Source of the DNA: Flavobacteriales bacterium
Lineage (GTDB): Bacteria; Bacteroidota; Bacteroidia; Flavobacteriales_F; PHOS-HE28
Length of the DNA stretch: 64,000 nucleotides
Direction: 5' to 3'
NCBI GenBank assembly: GCA_016702645.1
Contig: JADJDP010000007.1
Location: 1-64,000 of the forward strand
Shown here one piece after another: positions 19,062 through 27,257 of this stretch. The notes under the pieces were generated by a model. It was not told the origin of the DNA, made no database searches, and saw nothing but the letters and a program-made list of their open reading frames with translations. Positions within the stretch are counted from its first letter, which is position 1; every line of letters starts with the position of its first letter. A program made the translations under genes and the position numbers.

Positions 19062-19514
19062 CTACGGTTCGAGGCGGATGGTGCGGGTTCCTTCAGGTGC
19101 CACATCAATGCTCAAACGCACTGTGCCCGGAGGTAATCGGTCCCCCGCCAACTCTGGCCACTCGATGAAACAATATGCACCACTATCGAGGTATTCCTCG
19201 AAGCCGATGTCGCGCAGTTCGTTCGCGCTCCGGAGCCGATAGAGATCGAAATGGTACACCGCATCACCAGCCGCATTGCGGTACTCGTTCACGATGGCGA
19301 AGCTCGGGCTGCTGTTGTGATCGGCTACGTCCAGCACGTTGCAAAAGCCCTTGATCAAGGTGGTCTTGCCCGCACCAAGTTCACCGTGCAACGCGAAGAC
19401 GCGCGCTTCAGGGTACGAAGCGATGATCAGCCGCGCGACATCCGCAGCTTCATCGGCCTTGCGCAGGGTGATGGTGGCGAGCACAGCACAAAGATCATGT
19501 GGCCATGTGGACAT
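19062..19514 (-). CDS. tsaE: tRNA threonylcarbamoyladenosine biosynthesis ATPase TsaE
   Basis: The protein has about 150 residues or slightly fewer. TsaE works with TsaD and TsaB to make the t6A37 modification of ANN-decoding tRNAs in the cytoplasm. The Walker A is GELGAGKTTLIKGF. Other marks are NSSPSFAIVNEYR and VYHFDLYRLRSANEL. The C-terminus keeps FIEWPELAGDRLPPGTVRL. The ATG at 19514 lies inside CATG array C and would add repeat-encoded MSTWPHD. A GTG at 19484 (then LATITLRKADEA) is an equally good start and fits family length better. It lies between porX and ald on the same strand. Confidence 0.88.
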   Translation of the reverse strand: MSTWPHDLCAVLATITLRKADEAADVARLIIASYPEARVFALHGELGAGKTTLIKGFCNVLDVADHNSSPSFAIVNEYRNAAGDAVYHFDLYRLRSANELRDIGFEEYLDSGAYCFIEWPELAGDRLPPGTVRLSIDVAPEGTRTIRLEP

Positions 19515-19606
19515 GTGACCATGTGCCCATGAAATGCCTAGCTCGCGTTCATGGGCACATGGTGCGCGGGTCCGAGCGCGGCCTCACATGACCACATCTT
19601 CACATG
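19496..19606. repeat. CATG 8-bp array, block C, with inverted halves
   Basis: The left half has CATG at 19496, 19504, 19512, 19520 and 19528 (unit CATGTGNN). The core CATGAAATGCC follows. The right half is inverted, with CATG at 19550 and 19558, and a detached set at 19587, 19595 (CATC variant) and 19603. CCATGTGCCCATGAA and TTCATGGGCACATGG form a perfect 15-bp inverted repeat around a 14-base loop. The block lies between porX and tsaE and overlaps the first codons of tsaE if the ATG start is used. Confidence 0.9.
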
Positions 19607-19609
19607 TAC

Positions 19610-21163
19610 TCACCTTGGCTTCAGCACCGCCCACGGCACCAACATCTCCTCCAAGGAAATGCCACCATGCTGGAAGGTGTGCCGGTAGTAAGTGACGAAG
19701 TGGTTGTAGTTGTTGGGGTACACGAAGAATCGATCGCCCTTGGCGAAGGCGTATACCGTGCTCACGTTCGCTTTGGGCAGGAAGGCCTTGGCGGGATCCT
19801 TCACCACCAGCACATCGCGCTCCTCGTAGCTGAGGTTCTTGCCGTGCTTGTAGCGCAAATTGCTGTTGGTGTTGCGGTCGCCCACGATCTTGCTCGGCTC
19901 GCTAACACGGATGGTACCATGGTCCGTGGCGATCACCACGCGACCACCGCGCTCGGCGATGCCCTTGAAGATGTCGAAGAGCGGACTGTGCTCGAACCAG
20001 CTCTTGGTGAGGCTGCGGTAGGCGGCATCGTCGGCGGCGAGTTCGCGGATGACCTCCATCTCCGTGCGCGCGTGGCTCAGCATGTCCACGAAATTGTACA
20101 CGATCACGTTGAGCGCGTTGCTCATCAGGTTGTCCAGCCCATCGGCCAGTTTCTTGCCGGCGGCGAGCGTGAGGATCTTGTGGTAGCTGTGCTTCACGTT
20201 CTTGCCGAGGCGCTGCAACTGCGCGCTCACGAACTCGTCCTCGTGCGCGTTCTTGCTGCCCTCCTCATCCTCGTTGATCCACTTGCCGGGGTGACGCTTC
20301 TCGATCTCGCTGGGCATCATTCCGGCGAAGATGGCGTTGCGTGCATATTGCGTTGCCGTGGGCAGGATGCTGTAGAACATGCCTTGCTCCTCGATGCGGT
20401 AGAACTGTCCGAGGATCGGCTCCAGCAAGCGCCATTGGTCCAGTCGCAGGTTGTCGATGAGGATCATGAAGAGCGGCGGCTGCTTCTCGTCGATCAGCGG
20501 TGCCACTTTGGCCTTGAAGAGCTGGTGGGACTGCAGCGGGATGTCCGTGCCCTTGCCGTTGACCCAATCGATGTAGTTGTCGCCCACGAAGCGGCAGAAC
20601 TGTGCGTTCGCTTCGGCCCATTGCGAGCGCAGGATGTCCGTCATGCCCTGGTCCTGGCCGCCGCTCAGGTCCAGTTCCCATCGGACGAGCTCGCTGTAAA
20701 GATCCTTCCACTCCTCGGTGCTCAGTCGATCGCCCAGGCGCATGGCCAACTGGCGGAACTGCTGCTGGTAGTTCGTGTTGCTTTTTTCGCTCACCAGCCG
20801 ACGTCCCTCCAAATTCTTCTTCAGCGAGAGCAGGATCTGGTTCGGGTTCACGGGCTTGATCAGGTAGTCGCTGATCTTGCCGCCGATGGCCTCTTCCATG
20901 ATGTGCTCCTCCTCGCTCTTGGTGATCATGATCACCGGCACGTGCGGCTGCACGATCTTGATGCGGTTGAGCGTTTCCAATCCGCTGAGGCCGGGCATGT
21001 TCTCATCGAGGAAGATGATGTCGTACTCCTTCGCCTTGCTGCGCTCCACGGCATCGAGGCCGTTGTTCACGGTGTCCACGCTGTAGCCCTTGCCTTCCAG
21101 GAAGAGGACGTGCGGGCGCAGGAGATCGATCTCGTCGTCGGCCCAGAGGATGTTCGCGGTCAT
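19610..21163 (-). CDS. porX: PorX: T9SS response regulator with PglZ domain
   Basis: The start at 21163 (MTANILWADDEIDLL) puts the acidic triad at Asp9-Asp10 and the phospho-acceptor at Asp53 (FLDENMPG), with the conserved Lys in SDYLIKPVNPNQ. Receiver domain about 1-120, helical linker about 130-200, then a PglZ alkaline-phosphatase-type domain (LFMILIDNLRLDQW, FVDMLSHART, VVIATDHGT) to residue 517. This is the known PorX architecture. PorX, with histidine kinase PorY and an ECF sigma factor, controls T9SS gene expression and gliding or gingipain secretion in studied species, and its PglZ domain is a zinc phosphodiesterase acting on oligonucleotides. It heads the minus-strand run porX-tsaE-ald. 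The T9SS cargo genes in the window are plausible downstream beneficiaries. porY is not in view. Confidence 0.93.
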   Translation of the reverse strand: MTANILWADDEIDLLRPHVLFLEGKGYSVDTVNNGLDAVERSKAKEYDIIFLDENMPGLSGLETLNRIKIVQPHVPVIMITKSEEEHIMEEAIGGKISDYLIKPVNPNQILLSLKKNLEGRRLVSEKSNTNYQQQFRQLAMRLGDRLSTEEWKDLYSELVRWELDLSGGQDQGMTDILRSQWAEANAQFCRFVGDNYIDWVNGKGTDIPLQSHQLFKAKVAPLIDEKQPPLFMILIDNLRLDQWRLLEPILGQFYRIEEQGMFYSILPTATQYARNAIFAGMMPSEIEKRHPGKWINEDEEGSKNAHEDEFVSAQLQRLGKNVKHSYHKILTLAAGKKLADGLDNLMSNALNVIVYNFVDMLSHARTEMEVIRELAADDAAYRSLTKSWFEHSPLFDIFKGIAERGGRVVIATDHGTIRVSEPSKIVGDRNTNSNLRYKHGKNLSYEERDVLVVKDPAKAFLPKANVSTVYAFAKGDRFFVYPNNYNHFVTYYRHTFQHGGISLEEMLVPWAVLKPR

Positions 21164-21304
21164 CAGTGGTATGGTGACACCTTTCGGTGCAGCTGGTTCA
21201 GGGGCAAAGGTTCGCATGCAAGGCCAACGGGGAAGGCGTTGCTATGTTGCCCTGTACTTTCGGGGCCCGAAGTTAGACCCACTCGCAAGATCCAAATGGT
21301 ATTT

Positions 21305-21440
21305 GCCGCAAAGGCGCAAAGGCGCAAAGACCCATTGGGGAGAAATGCCGCAAAGGAGATCCGCCTTGGCGGAACCTCTGCGTCTTTGTGTCCCTCTTAC
21401 CAAGACCACATCCGTCTTTGCGCCTTTGCGTCCCTGCGGC
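21305..21440. repeat. Second GCAAAGGCGCAAAG inverted repeat element
   Basis: The left arm is 21305-21331 (GCCGCAAAGGCGCAAAGG and on) and the right arm is 21414-21440 (GTCTTTGCGCCTTTGCGTCC and on). An inner pair of the same motif lies at 21348 and 21380. It sits between the divergent porX and HD-hydrolase genes and shares its arm sequence with the element at 6709. Confidence 0.65.
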
Positions 21441-21471
21441 CGAATTGCGTTCGATCTTCAGGGCACATCGG

Positions 21472-22692
21472 ATGAAGATCCTCAACGACCCCATCTACGG
21501 CTTCATCACCGTGCCGAACGCGCGCGTGCTCGCGCTCATCGATCATCCCTGGTTCCAGCGGTTACGGTACATCAAGCAATTGGGGCTTTCGCACCTGGTC
21601 TACCCCGGAGCGCTGCACACCCGCTTCCACCATGCGCTCGGCGCCATGCACCTCATGGGCGAAGCGATCGCCACGCTGCGGAGCAAGGGCCACGACATCA
21701 ACGATGAGGAAGCGCACGGAGCGGCCGTTGCCATCCTATTGCACGACATCGGCCATGGACCCTTCAGCCATGCGCTGGAGCACAGCCTGGTGGAAGGCAT
21801 CGGGCACGAGGACGTGAGCGCCCTGGTGATGGACGCGCTGAACGAACGACTTGATGGAGCACTCTCCTTGGGCATCCGCATCTTCAGGGACAAGCATGAA
21901 CGCCACGCGTTGCACCAGCTCGTCAGCAGCCAACTCGATGTGGACCGCATCGACTACCTCAACCGCGACAGCTTCTACACCGGTGTGAGCGAAGGGGTGA
22001 TCGGAGGGGAACGCATCCTGAAGATGCTCGAGATCCGGAACGACAAGCTCGTGGTGGAGGAAAAGGCGATCTACAGCATCGAGAAGTTCCTCGTCGCCCG
22101 CCGATTGATGTACTGGCAGGTGTACCTGCACAAGACCGTGGTGGCCTGCGAGATGATGCTCGTGGAAACGCTTCGGCGAGCAAAGCAACTTGCCCTCGAC
22201 GGCACGGAGGTTTTCGCTTCCCCCGCCTTGCAGCGCTTCCTCCGCGCCCGGCATACGCGCGAGTCCTTCAAGGATGCGACCGTGCTCGCGGATTTCCTGC
22301 GCCTGGACGACCATGACATCATGGGTGCGGTCAAAGTGTGGTGCCGCGACCCGGACAAGGTGCTTTCCACGCTGGCCAGCGACCTCGTGGAACGGCGCAA
22401 CCTGCACATCCGCCTGCAGGATGAACCATGGGATGCGGACCAAGTGGCCTCCTTGCGCAAGCGCGTGGCGGATCGGATGAAGATCTCCATGGCCGAGGCC
22501 GAACACTTCGTGATCACCGGAAGCATCGTGAACAACGCGTACGACCCGGACAAGGACCGCATCGAACTGCTGTACAAGGATGGCAGCGTGCGGGACATTG
22601 CCGACGCCAGCGACAATCTGGGGATAGCCGCATTGAGCAAGCCGGTCGAGAAGTTCTACCTAGGCTGGCCGAGGTGGTTGGCCGGGGCTTGA
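21472..22692 (+). CDS. HD-domain phosphohydrolase
   Basis: The protein has 406 residues from the ATG at 21472 (MKILNDPIYGFITVPN). The HD metal site is visible as TRFHHALGAMHLM, LLHDIGHGPFSHALEH and DVDRIDYLNRDSF. This matches the widespread HD family related to dGTP triphosphohydrolases (a Bacteroidota version is usually 400-410 residues). The substrate is likely a nucleotide but is not established. A longer frame upstream is derived from the repeat element and was rejected as start. It is the first gene of a co-directional run leading to the lipid A genes, a placement seen in other Bacteroidota. Confidence 0.85.
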   Translation: MKILNDPIYGFITVPNARVLALIDHPWFQRLRYIKQLGLSHLVYPGALHTRFHHALGAMHLMGEAIATLRSKGHDINDEEAHGAAVAILLHDIGHGPFSHALEHSLVEGIGHEDVSALVMDALNERLDGALSLGIRIFRDKHERHALHQLVSSQLDVDRIDYLNRDSFYTGVSEGVIGGERILKMLEIRNDKLVVEEKAIYSIEKFLVARRLMYWQVYLHKTVVACEMMLVETLRRAKQLALDGTEVFASPALQRFLRARHTRESFKDATVLADFLRLDDHDIMGAVKVWCRDPDKVLSTLASDLVERRNLHIRLQDEPWDADQVASLRKRVADRMKISMAEAEHFVITGSIVNNAYDPDKDRIELLYKDGSVRDIADASDNLGIAALSKPVEKFYLGWPRWLAGA

Positions 22693-22715
22693 TCCGGGCT
22701 CCGGAGGCACTGCCC

Positions 22716-22723
22716 TACCTTCG
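22716..22723 (+). promoter_or_regulatory. Candidate -7 box TACCTTCG before the Cys/His-rich gene
   Basis: TACCTTCG fits TAnnTTyG and ends five bases before the ATG at 22729. The resulting transcript would begin at or very near the start codon. Confidence 0.4.
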
Positions 22724-22728
22724 CGGCC

Positions 22729-23181
22729 ATGAACACCAACTGGGCCAAGATCCTCCTCTTCAGTCTGCTCAGCTTCGCTTTGGGCATGATCCTCTGTTGC
22801 CTCCTATGCCACCGTTGCGGCGGTGGCGGGAACTGCCATGGCGGAGGCTGCGGCAAGGAAATGAACTGTCACGGCGGCATGAGCATGTGCGAACACGGCG
22901 GTTCGTGTTGCAGCGGCGAAGGCAGCCATTGCGATAAGGGAGGCTGCGACCACAAGATGGGCGCTTCCTGCTGCAAGGGCGGCGGTCATGGTATGGGGCA
23001 TGGTATGGGCCACGGCGATGAGAACGTGCATGTGATCGTGAAGGAGTTGGAGGGCTCCAACTTCCAAGGCGATACCACGATCAGCATCGACGGCGGCGAA
23101 GTGAACGTGAGCCGCACCGGTGACAGCACGACCGTGAAGGTGGAAATGAAGAAGGAAGTGGAGCTGGAACACGCGCACTGA
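22729..23181 (+). CDS. Membrane-anchored Cys/His-rich protein, possible metal binder
   Basis: The protein has 150 residues. An N-terminal helix (WAKILLFSLLSFALGMILCC) would anchor it. Residues about 25-95 carry many Cys and His residues (CHRCGGGGNCHGGGCGKEMN, CEHGGSCCSGEGSHCDKGG, GHGMGHGMGHG). The C-terminal 50 residues form a charged beta-like tail (VKVEMKKEVELEHAH). The composition suggests binding of soft metals such as Cu, Zn or Ni, but no known domain was recognised. Eight bases separate it from the DUF2911 gene, so they are probably co-transcribed. Confidence 0.6.
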   Translation: MNTNWAKILLFSLLSFALGMILCCLLCHRCGGGGNCHGGGCGKEMNCHGGMSMCEHGGSCCSGEGSHCDKGGCDHKMGASCCKGGGHGMGHGMGHGDENVHVIVKELEGSNFQGDTTISIDGGEVNVSRTGDSTTVKVEMKKEVELEHAH

Positions 23182-23188
23182 CCGGGAT

Positions 23189-23746
23189 ATGTCCACGAAC
23201 CTGAAGCGCGTTCTGATCGGTACCGTGATCGCGGTTGCGGTGATCTTCGGGGTGTTGCGTTACCTGAAGGTGCAGACCAAGCAGGCGAGTCCCGAGGAAA
23301 CCGTGACCTTCTACCTCGACGGACCCGATGGTGTGCAGGTGGAAGTGATGTACTGCCGCCCCTACAAGAAGGGTCGCGCGATCTTCGGTGGCTTGGTTCC
23401 CTACAACAAGGTGTGGCGCACCGGTGCCAACGAGGCCACCACCTTCACGGTGAACAAGGACATCAACTTCGGCGGCACACCGATCAAGGCCGGGACCTAC
23501 ACGCTCTGGACGCTGCCCGGCGAAAAAAGCTGGACCGTGTACTTGAACTCCAAGATGTACAACTGGGGTGTGGACATGGACGGCAATGCGCAGCGCGATC
23601 CAGCGTTCGACATCGCAGCCATCCAGGTGCCGGTGGTCATCGAACCAACGATCGTGGAGCAGTTCACCATCAGCGTATCCGACCCCGGCAAGGAGCTTGT
23701 ACTGCGTTGGGACGATGTGATGGTGGCAATTCCCATCACGTTCTGA
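23189..23746 (+). CDS. DUF2911 domain protein, membrane-anchored
   Basis: The protein has 185 residues with one N-terminal helix (VLIGTVIAVAVIFGVLRYL). The soluble part has the DUF2911 marks KGRAIFGGLVPYNKVWRTGA, NEATTF, AGTYTLWTLPGEKSWTVYLN and NWGVDMDG. DUF2911 proteins are common in Bacteroidota, secreted or anchored in the envelope, and have no known activity. The gene starts seven bases after the Cys/His-rich gene and ends seven bases before lpxD. Confidence 0.85.
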   Translation: MSTNLKRVLIGTVIAVAVIFGVLRYLKVQTKQASPEETVTFYLDGPDGVQVEVMYCRPYKKGRAIFGGLVPYNKVWRTGANEATTFTVNKDINFGGTPIKAGTYTLWTLPGEKSWTVYLNSKMYNWGVDMDGNAQRDPAFDIAAIQVPVVIEPTIVEQFTISVSDPGKELVLRWDDVMVAIPITF

Positions 23747-23753
23747 TCGGGCC

Positions 23754-24809
23754 ATGCAATTCACCGCTGAACAGATCGCCGAGCTCCTCGAGGGAGAAGT
23801 GGACGGTGATCCGCAGGTGTTGGTGAACGACCTGGCCAAGATCGAGGAAGCCCGCGGCGGCACGCTCACCTTCCTCGCCAACCCCATCTACACCGAGCAC
23901 ATCTACCGCACGAAGGCCACCATCGCCATCGTGGAGCACGGCTTCAAACCGGCGCAACCCCTGCCGAAAACGCTCACGCTCATCCGCGTGGCCGATCCGC
24001 GCATGGCCTTCACCCAATTGCTGGAACGCAACAGCGAACTACGTTACGAGAAGAAGGGGATCGAGCAGCCGAGCTTCGTGAGCCCGAGTGCGAAACTGGG
24101 CAAGAACGTCTACATCGGGGCCTTCAGCTATGTGGGTGAGGACGTTGTGCTCGCCGATGGCGTGAAGATCTTCCCCAATTGCTATGTGGGCGATGGTGTG
24201 AAGCTCGGGACCAACACGCGCATCCACGCCGGGGTGAAGATCTACCACGGCACCATCATGGGCGCACAATGCGTGGTGCACAGCGGTGCAGTGATCGGCG
24301 CAGATGGTTTCGGCTTCGTTCCCAATGCGAAAGGCGAATACGACAAGATGCCCCAGGTGGGCAACGTGGTGTTCGAGGACCGTGTGGAAGTGGGCGCGAA
24401 CACCACCATCGATCGCGCAACGCTCGGCACCACGTACATCCGCGAGGGCACCAAGCTGGACAACCTAATCCAAGTGGGCCACAACGCCGACATCGGCAAG
24501 CACAATGTCATCGTTGCGCAAGCGGGCATAGCGGGCAGCACCAAGGTGGGCGACCACAACCAGATCGGCGGGCAGGTGGGCATTTCCGGGCACCTCACCA
24601 TCGGCAACAACGTGCGCATCGCCGCGCAAAGCGGGATCGCCAAGAGCGTGGAGGACGGCACAACGGTCCAGGGTTCCCCGGCCTTCGACAAGGGCCAGCA
24701 TGACCGCAGCCAGGTGGTCTTCCGCAGGTTGCCCGATCTCCAGAAGCGCATCGATCAGCTGGAGCGAGAGCTGGCGGCCTTGCGCAAAGCCACCGAAAGC
24801 AGGGGCTGA
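23754..24809 (+). CDS. lpxD: UDP-3-O-acylglucosamine N-acyltransferase LpxD
   Basis: The protein has 351 residues, the usual LpxD length. It adds the N-linked 3-hydroxyacyl chain from acyl-ACP to UDP-3-O-acylglucosamine in lipid A synthesis. An N-terminal uridine-binding domain (about 1-100) is followed by a left-handed beta-helix of hexapeptide repeats (about 105-315). The catalytic His is in NLIQVGHNADIGKHN. The C-terminal helix ELERELAALRKA is typical. It opens the set lpxD, lpxC/fabZ, lpxA. The seven-base gap from the DUF2911 gene suggests one transcript. Confidence 0.93.
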   Translation: MQFTAEQIAELLEGEVDGDPQVLVNDLAKIEEARGGTLTFLANPIYTEHIYRTKATIAIVEHGFKPAQPLPKTLTLIRVADPRMAFTQLLERNSELRYEKKGIEQPSFVSPSAKLGKNVYIGAFSYVGEDVVLADGVKIFPNCYVGDGVKLGTNTRIHAGVKIYHGTIMGAQCVVHSGAVIGADGFGFVPNAKGEYDKMPQVGNVVFEDRVEVGANTTIDRATLGTTYIREGTKLDNLIQVGHNADIGKHNVIVAQAGIAGSTKVGDHNQIGGQVGISGHLTIGNNVRIAAQSGIAKSVEDGTTVQGSPAFDKGQHDRSQVVFRRLPDLQKRIDQLERELAALRKATESRG

Positions 24810-24829
24810 TCCGGAAAAGGCCCCGCTCC

Positions 24830-24837
24830 TACCTTCG
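24830..24837 (+). promoter_or_regulatory. Candidate -7 box TACCTTCG before lpxC/fabZ
   Basis: This fits TAnnTTyG and lies 25 bases before the ATG at 24863, a normal leader length, in the 53-base gap after lpxD. A -33 element was not clear. Confidence 0.4.
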
Positions 24838-24862
24838 CCCTGCCTCGCAAGAGGATGCGTTC

Positions 24863-26320
24863 ATGAGCGACAAGCAACACACCCTGAAGGGCAGCGCGGT
24901 TGTGAAAGGCGTGGGCCTGCACACCGGCGAGCCGGTCACCCTTACCCTACGCCCGGCACCCGTGGGGCACGGATACAAGTTCCAGCGTACCGACCTGCCG
25001 GGCGAACCCATCATCGATGCCGACGCCGACCTGGTGGTGAGCACGGCACGCGGCACCACCTTGGGCATGGGTGAAGCGGTGGTGAACACCACCGAGCACG
25101 TGCTCAGCGCCCTGTACGCATTGAACGTGGACAACTGCCTGCTCCAATTGAGCGGCCCCGAGGTACCCATCATGGACGGCAGCGCGCTCCCCTTCGTGCA
25201 TGCCATCGAGAGCGTGGGGCTCGAAGAGCAGGACGCGCCGCGCAACTGGTACGAGTTGAAGGAACCCATCTGGTTCGAAACACAGGAACGCGGCACTGAA
25301 ATGCTGGGCGTGCCCACCCCTGGAGGTGAGCTCCGCCTGACGGTGATGGTGGACTACAACAGCCCGGTGCTGGGAACGCAGCACGCCAGCATGTACCGCG
25401 CGGAGGAGTTCAAGACGGAGATCGCCCCGTGCCGCACCTTCGTTTTCCTGCGCGAACTGGAGCAACTCGCGAAAGCGGGATTGATCAAAGGGGGCGACCT
25501 CAACAATGCGATCGTCCTCGAGGACCGCGAGGGAACAACGAAGGAGCAACTGAAGGACCTTGCCAAAGCGCTCGGTCGCGAATACCAGGACGTGGAGATC
25601 CGCCGCAACGGCGTGCTCAACACAACGGACCTGAAGTTCTTCAATGAGCCCGCACGCCACAAACTACTGGACATCGTGGGGGATCTCGCGCTTGTCGGCC
25701 GCCCCATCAAGGGACATATCCTCGCTGCACGTCCGGGGCACTTCGGGAACACCAGTTTCGCCAAGCGCATCAAGGAGAAGATCCGCGAAGAGGAAAAGAA
25801 CCCCATCGCGCATCTGGACCTGACCAAGGAGCCGCTCTATGACATCCAAGCCATCGAGCGTATGCTACCCCACCGTTACCCTTTCCTGCTCGTGGACAAG
25901 ATCATGAGCATGGACGACAACAACATCGTTGGCGTGAAGAACGTGACGATGAACGAGCCGCACTTCACGGGCCACTTCCCCGGCAACCCGGTGATGCCCG
26001 GTGTTTTGCAAGTGGAGGCCATGGCCCAAGTGGGCGGCATCTTCGCCCTGAGCAAAGTCGCGGACCCGGAGAACTACACCACCTACTTCCTCAAGACCGA
26101 TGGCATCCGGTATCGCCGCAAAGTGGTGCCCGGTGACACCTTGGTCTTCTGCCTGGAACTGCTCACACCCATTCGTCGCGGCATCGTGCACATGAAAGGT
26201 GTGGGCTACGTGAACGGCCAGCCTGCCGTGGAAGCCGAGATGATGGCCAAGTTGGTACGTGACAAAGTGCCGGCCGGTGGAACCACGGAGAAAGAACCCG
26301 CAAGCGTTCCGGCCCGATGA
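24863..26320 (+). CDS. lpxC/fabZ: Bifunctional LpxC deacetylase / FabZ dehydratase
   Basis: The protein has 485 residues. The N-terminal LpxC part (about 1-310) removes the acetyl group of UDP-3-O-acyl-GlcNAc, the committed step of lipid A synthesis. Its zinc ligands are in TEHVLSALYAL and HKLLDIVGDLALVGRPIKGH. The C-terminal FabZ part (about 330-475) dehydrates 3-hydroxyacyl-ACP, with the catalytic His and Glu in HRYPFLLVDKI and GHFPGNPVMPGVLQVEAMAQ. The fusion is characteristic of Bacteroidota and relatives and joins lipid A commitment to fatty acid elongation, both of which draw on 3-hydroxyacyl-ACP. Its stop overlaps the lpxA start by four bases. Confidence 0.95.
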   Translation: MSDKQHTLKGSAVVKGVGLHTGEPVTLTLRPAPVGHGYKFQRTDLPGEPIIDADADLVVSTARGTTLGMGEAVVNTTEHVLSALYALNVDNCLLQLSGPEVPIMDGSALPFVHAIESVGLEEQDAPRNWYELKEPIWFETQERGTEMLGVPTPGGELRLTVMVDYNSPVLGTQHASMYRAEEFKTEIAPCRTFVFLRELEQLAKAGLIKGGDLNNAIVLEDREGTTKEQLKDLAKALGREYQDVEIRRNGVLNTTDLKFFNEPARHKLLDIVGDLALVGRPIKGHILAARPGHFGNTSFAKRIKEKIREEEKNPIAHLDLTKEPLYDIQAIERMLPHRYPFLLVDKIMSMDDNNIVGVKNVTMNEPHFTGHFPGNPVMPGVLQVEAMAQVGGIFALSKVADPENYTTYFLKTDGIRYRRKVVPGDTLVFCLELLTPIRRGIVHMKGVGYVNGQPAVEAEMMAKLVRDKVPAGGTTEKEPASVPAR

Positions 26321-27096
26321 GCATATCGAAACTCGCGTACGTCCACCCGGACGCCAAATTGGGCAAGGATGTCACCGTTGAGCCCTTTGCCAGCATCTAC
26401 GGCGACGTGGTGGTTGGCGACGGTTCCTGGATCGGCCCGAACGCCGTGCTCATGGACGGCGCACGCATCGGCAGCAAATGCAGGATCTTCCCGGGAGCGG
26501 TCATCAGCGCCATTCCCCAGGACCTGAAGTTCGCCGGAGAACGCACCACCGCCGAAGTGGGCGATGGTTCCACCATCCGCGAGTGCGTCACCATCAACCG
26601 CGGCACAGCGGACCGCATGAAGACCGCCGTGGGCAGCAACTGCCTGCTGATGGCGTATGTACATCTCGCACACGACTGCATCCTCGGCAACAACATCGTG
26701 ATCGCCAACAGCGTGAACCTCGCCGGTCACGTCACCATCGATGATTGGGCCATCCTCGAAGGCAATGTCGCCGTGCAGCAGTTCATCCACATCGGTGCGC
26801 ATAGTTTCATCGCTGGTGCTTCACTGGTGCGCAAGAACGTACCGCCTTTCGTTAAGGCGGCACGCGAGCCCCTTAGCTACATCGGCGTGAACGTGGTGGG
26901 CCTGCGCCGCCGGGGCTTCGACGATGAACAGGTGGCCCGCATCGAGGACATCTACCGCGAGATCTTCGTACGCAACAGCAACGTGGAGCGCGCCGTGCAG
27001 AACGTGATCGCCATGCCGCGCAGCCATGAGCGCGGCATCATCCTGGATTTCATCAACAACAGTCCCAAGGGGATCATGCGCGGGCTGGCCGAGTGA
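26317..27096 (+). CDS. lpxA: UDP-N-acetylglucosamine O-acyltransferase LpxA
   Basis: The protein has 259 residues. It is the first enzyme of lipid A synthesis, moving a 3-hydroxyacyl group from ACP to the 3-OH of UDP-GlcNAc. It has left-handed beta-helix hexapeptide repeats from residue 5 to about 190, the catalytic His in LMAYVHLAHDCILGNN, and a helical C-terminus (GLRRRGFDDEQVARIEDIYR). It overlaps lpxC/fabZ by ATGA, so translation is probably coupled. CATG array D begins four bases after its stop. Confidence 0.95.
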   Translation: MSISKLAYVHPDAKLGKDVTVEPFASIYGDVVVGDGSWIGPNAVLMDGARIGSKCRIFPGAVISAIPQDLKFAGERTTAEVGDGSTIRECVTINRGTADRMKTAVGSNCLLMAYVHLAHDCILGNNIVIANSVNLAGHVTIDDWAILEGNVAVQQFIHIGAHSFIAGASLVRKNVPPFVKAAREPLSYIGVNVVGLRRRGFDDEQVARIEDIYREIFVRNSNVERAVQNVIAMPRSHERGIILDFINNSPKGIMRGLAE

Positions 27097-27099
27097 GGG

Positions 27100-27257
27100 C
27101 ATGCCATGTGGGCATGCGACCATGTGAACATGAAATGCGCCCGACACGGGCTCTTCAAGCGAAGTACGAATGCCTGCCTACCGGATGCAGTCATCACGAG
27201 TCCCGAGTTGCAGTTGGCGCCCATGGGCACATGCCCACATGGTCACATGCCCACATG
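27100..27257. repeat. CATG 8-bp array, block D, inverted halves
   Basis: The left half has CATG at 27105, 27113, 27121 and 27129 (unit CATGTGNN or CATGCGNN) and an off-step CATG at 27100, followed by the core CATGAAATGCG. The inverted right half has CATG at 27222, 27230, 27238, 27246 and 27254 (unit CATGNNCA). The 80-base spacer has no gene. The last CATG contains the start codon of the ABC ATPase gene. The gap between lpxA and that gene consists almost wholly of this element. Confidence 0.9.

Noticed and set aside
19604..21475. Plus-strand open frame of 623 codons antisense to porX
   Set aside because: porX is intact with all motifs on the other strand; the antisense product is Leu/Val/Ala/His-rich with no domain.
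27093..27255. N-terminal extension of the ABC ATPase through array D
   Set aside because: The extension is encoded by the repeat and spacer and has no similarity to the ATPase family; the domain starts right after the ATG at 27255.
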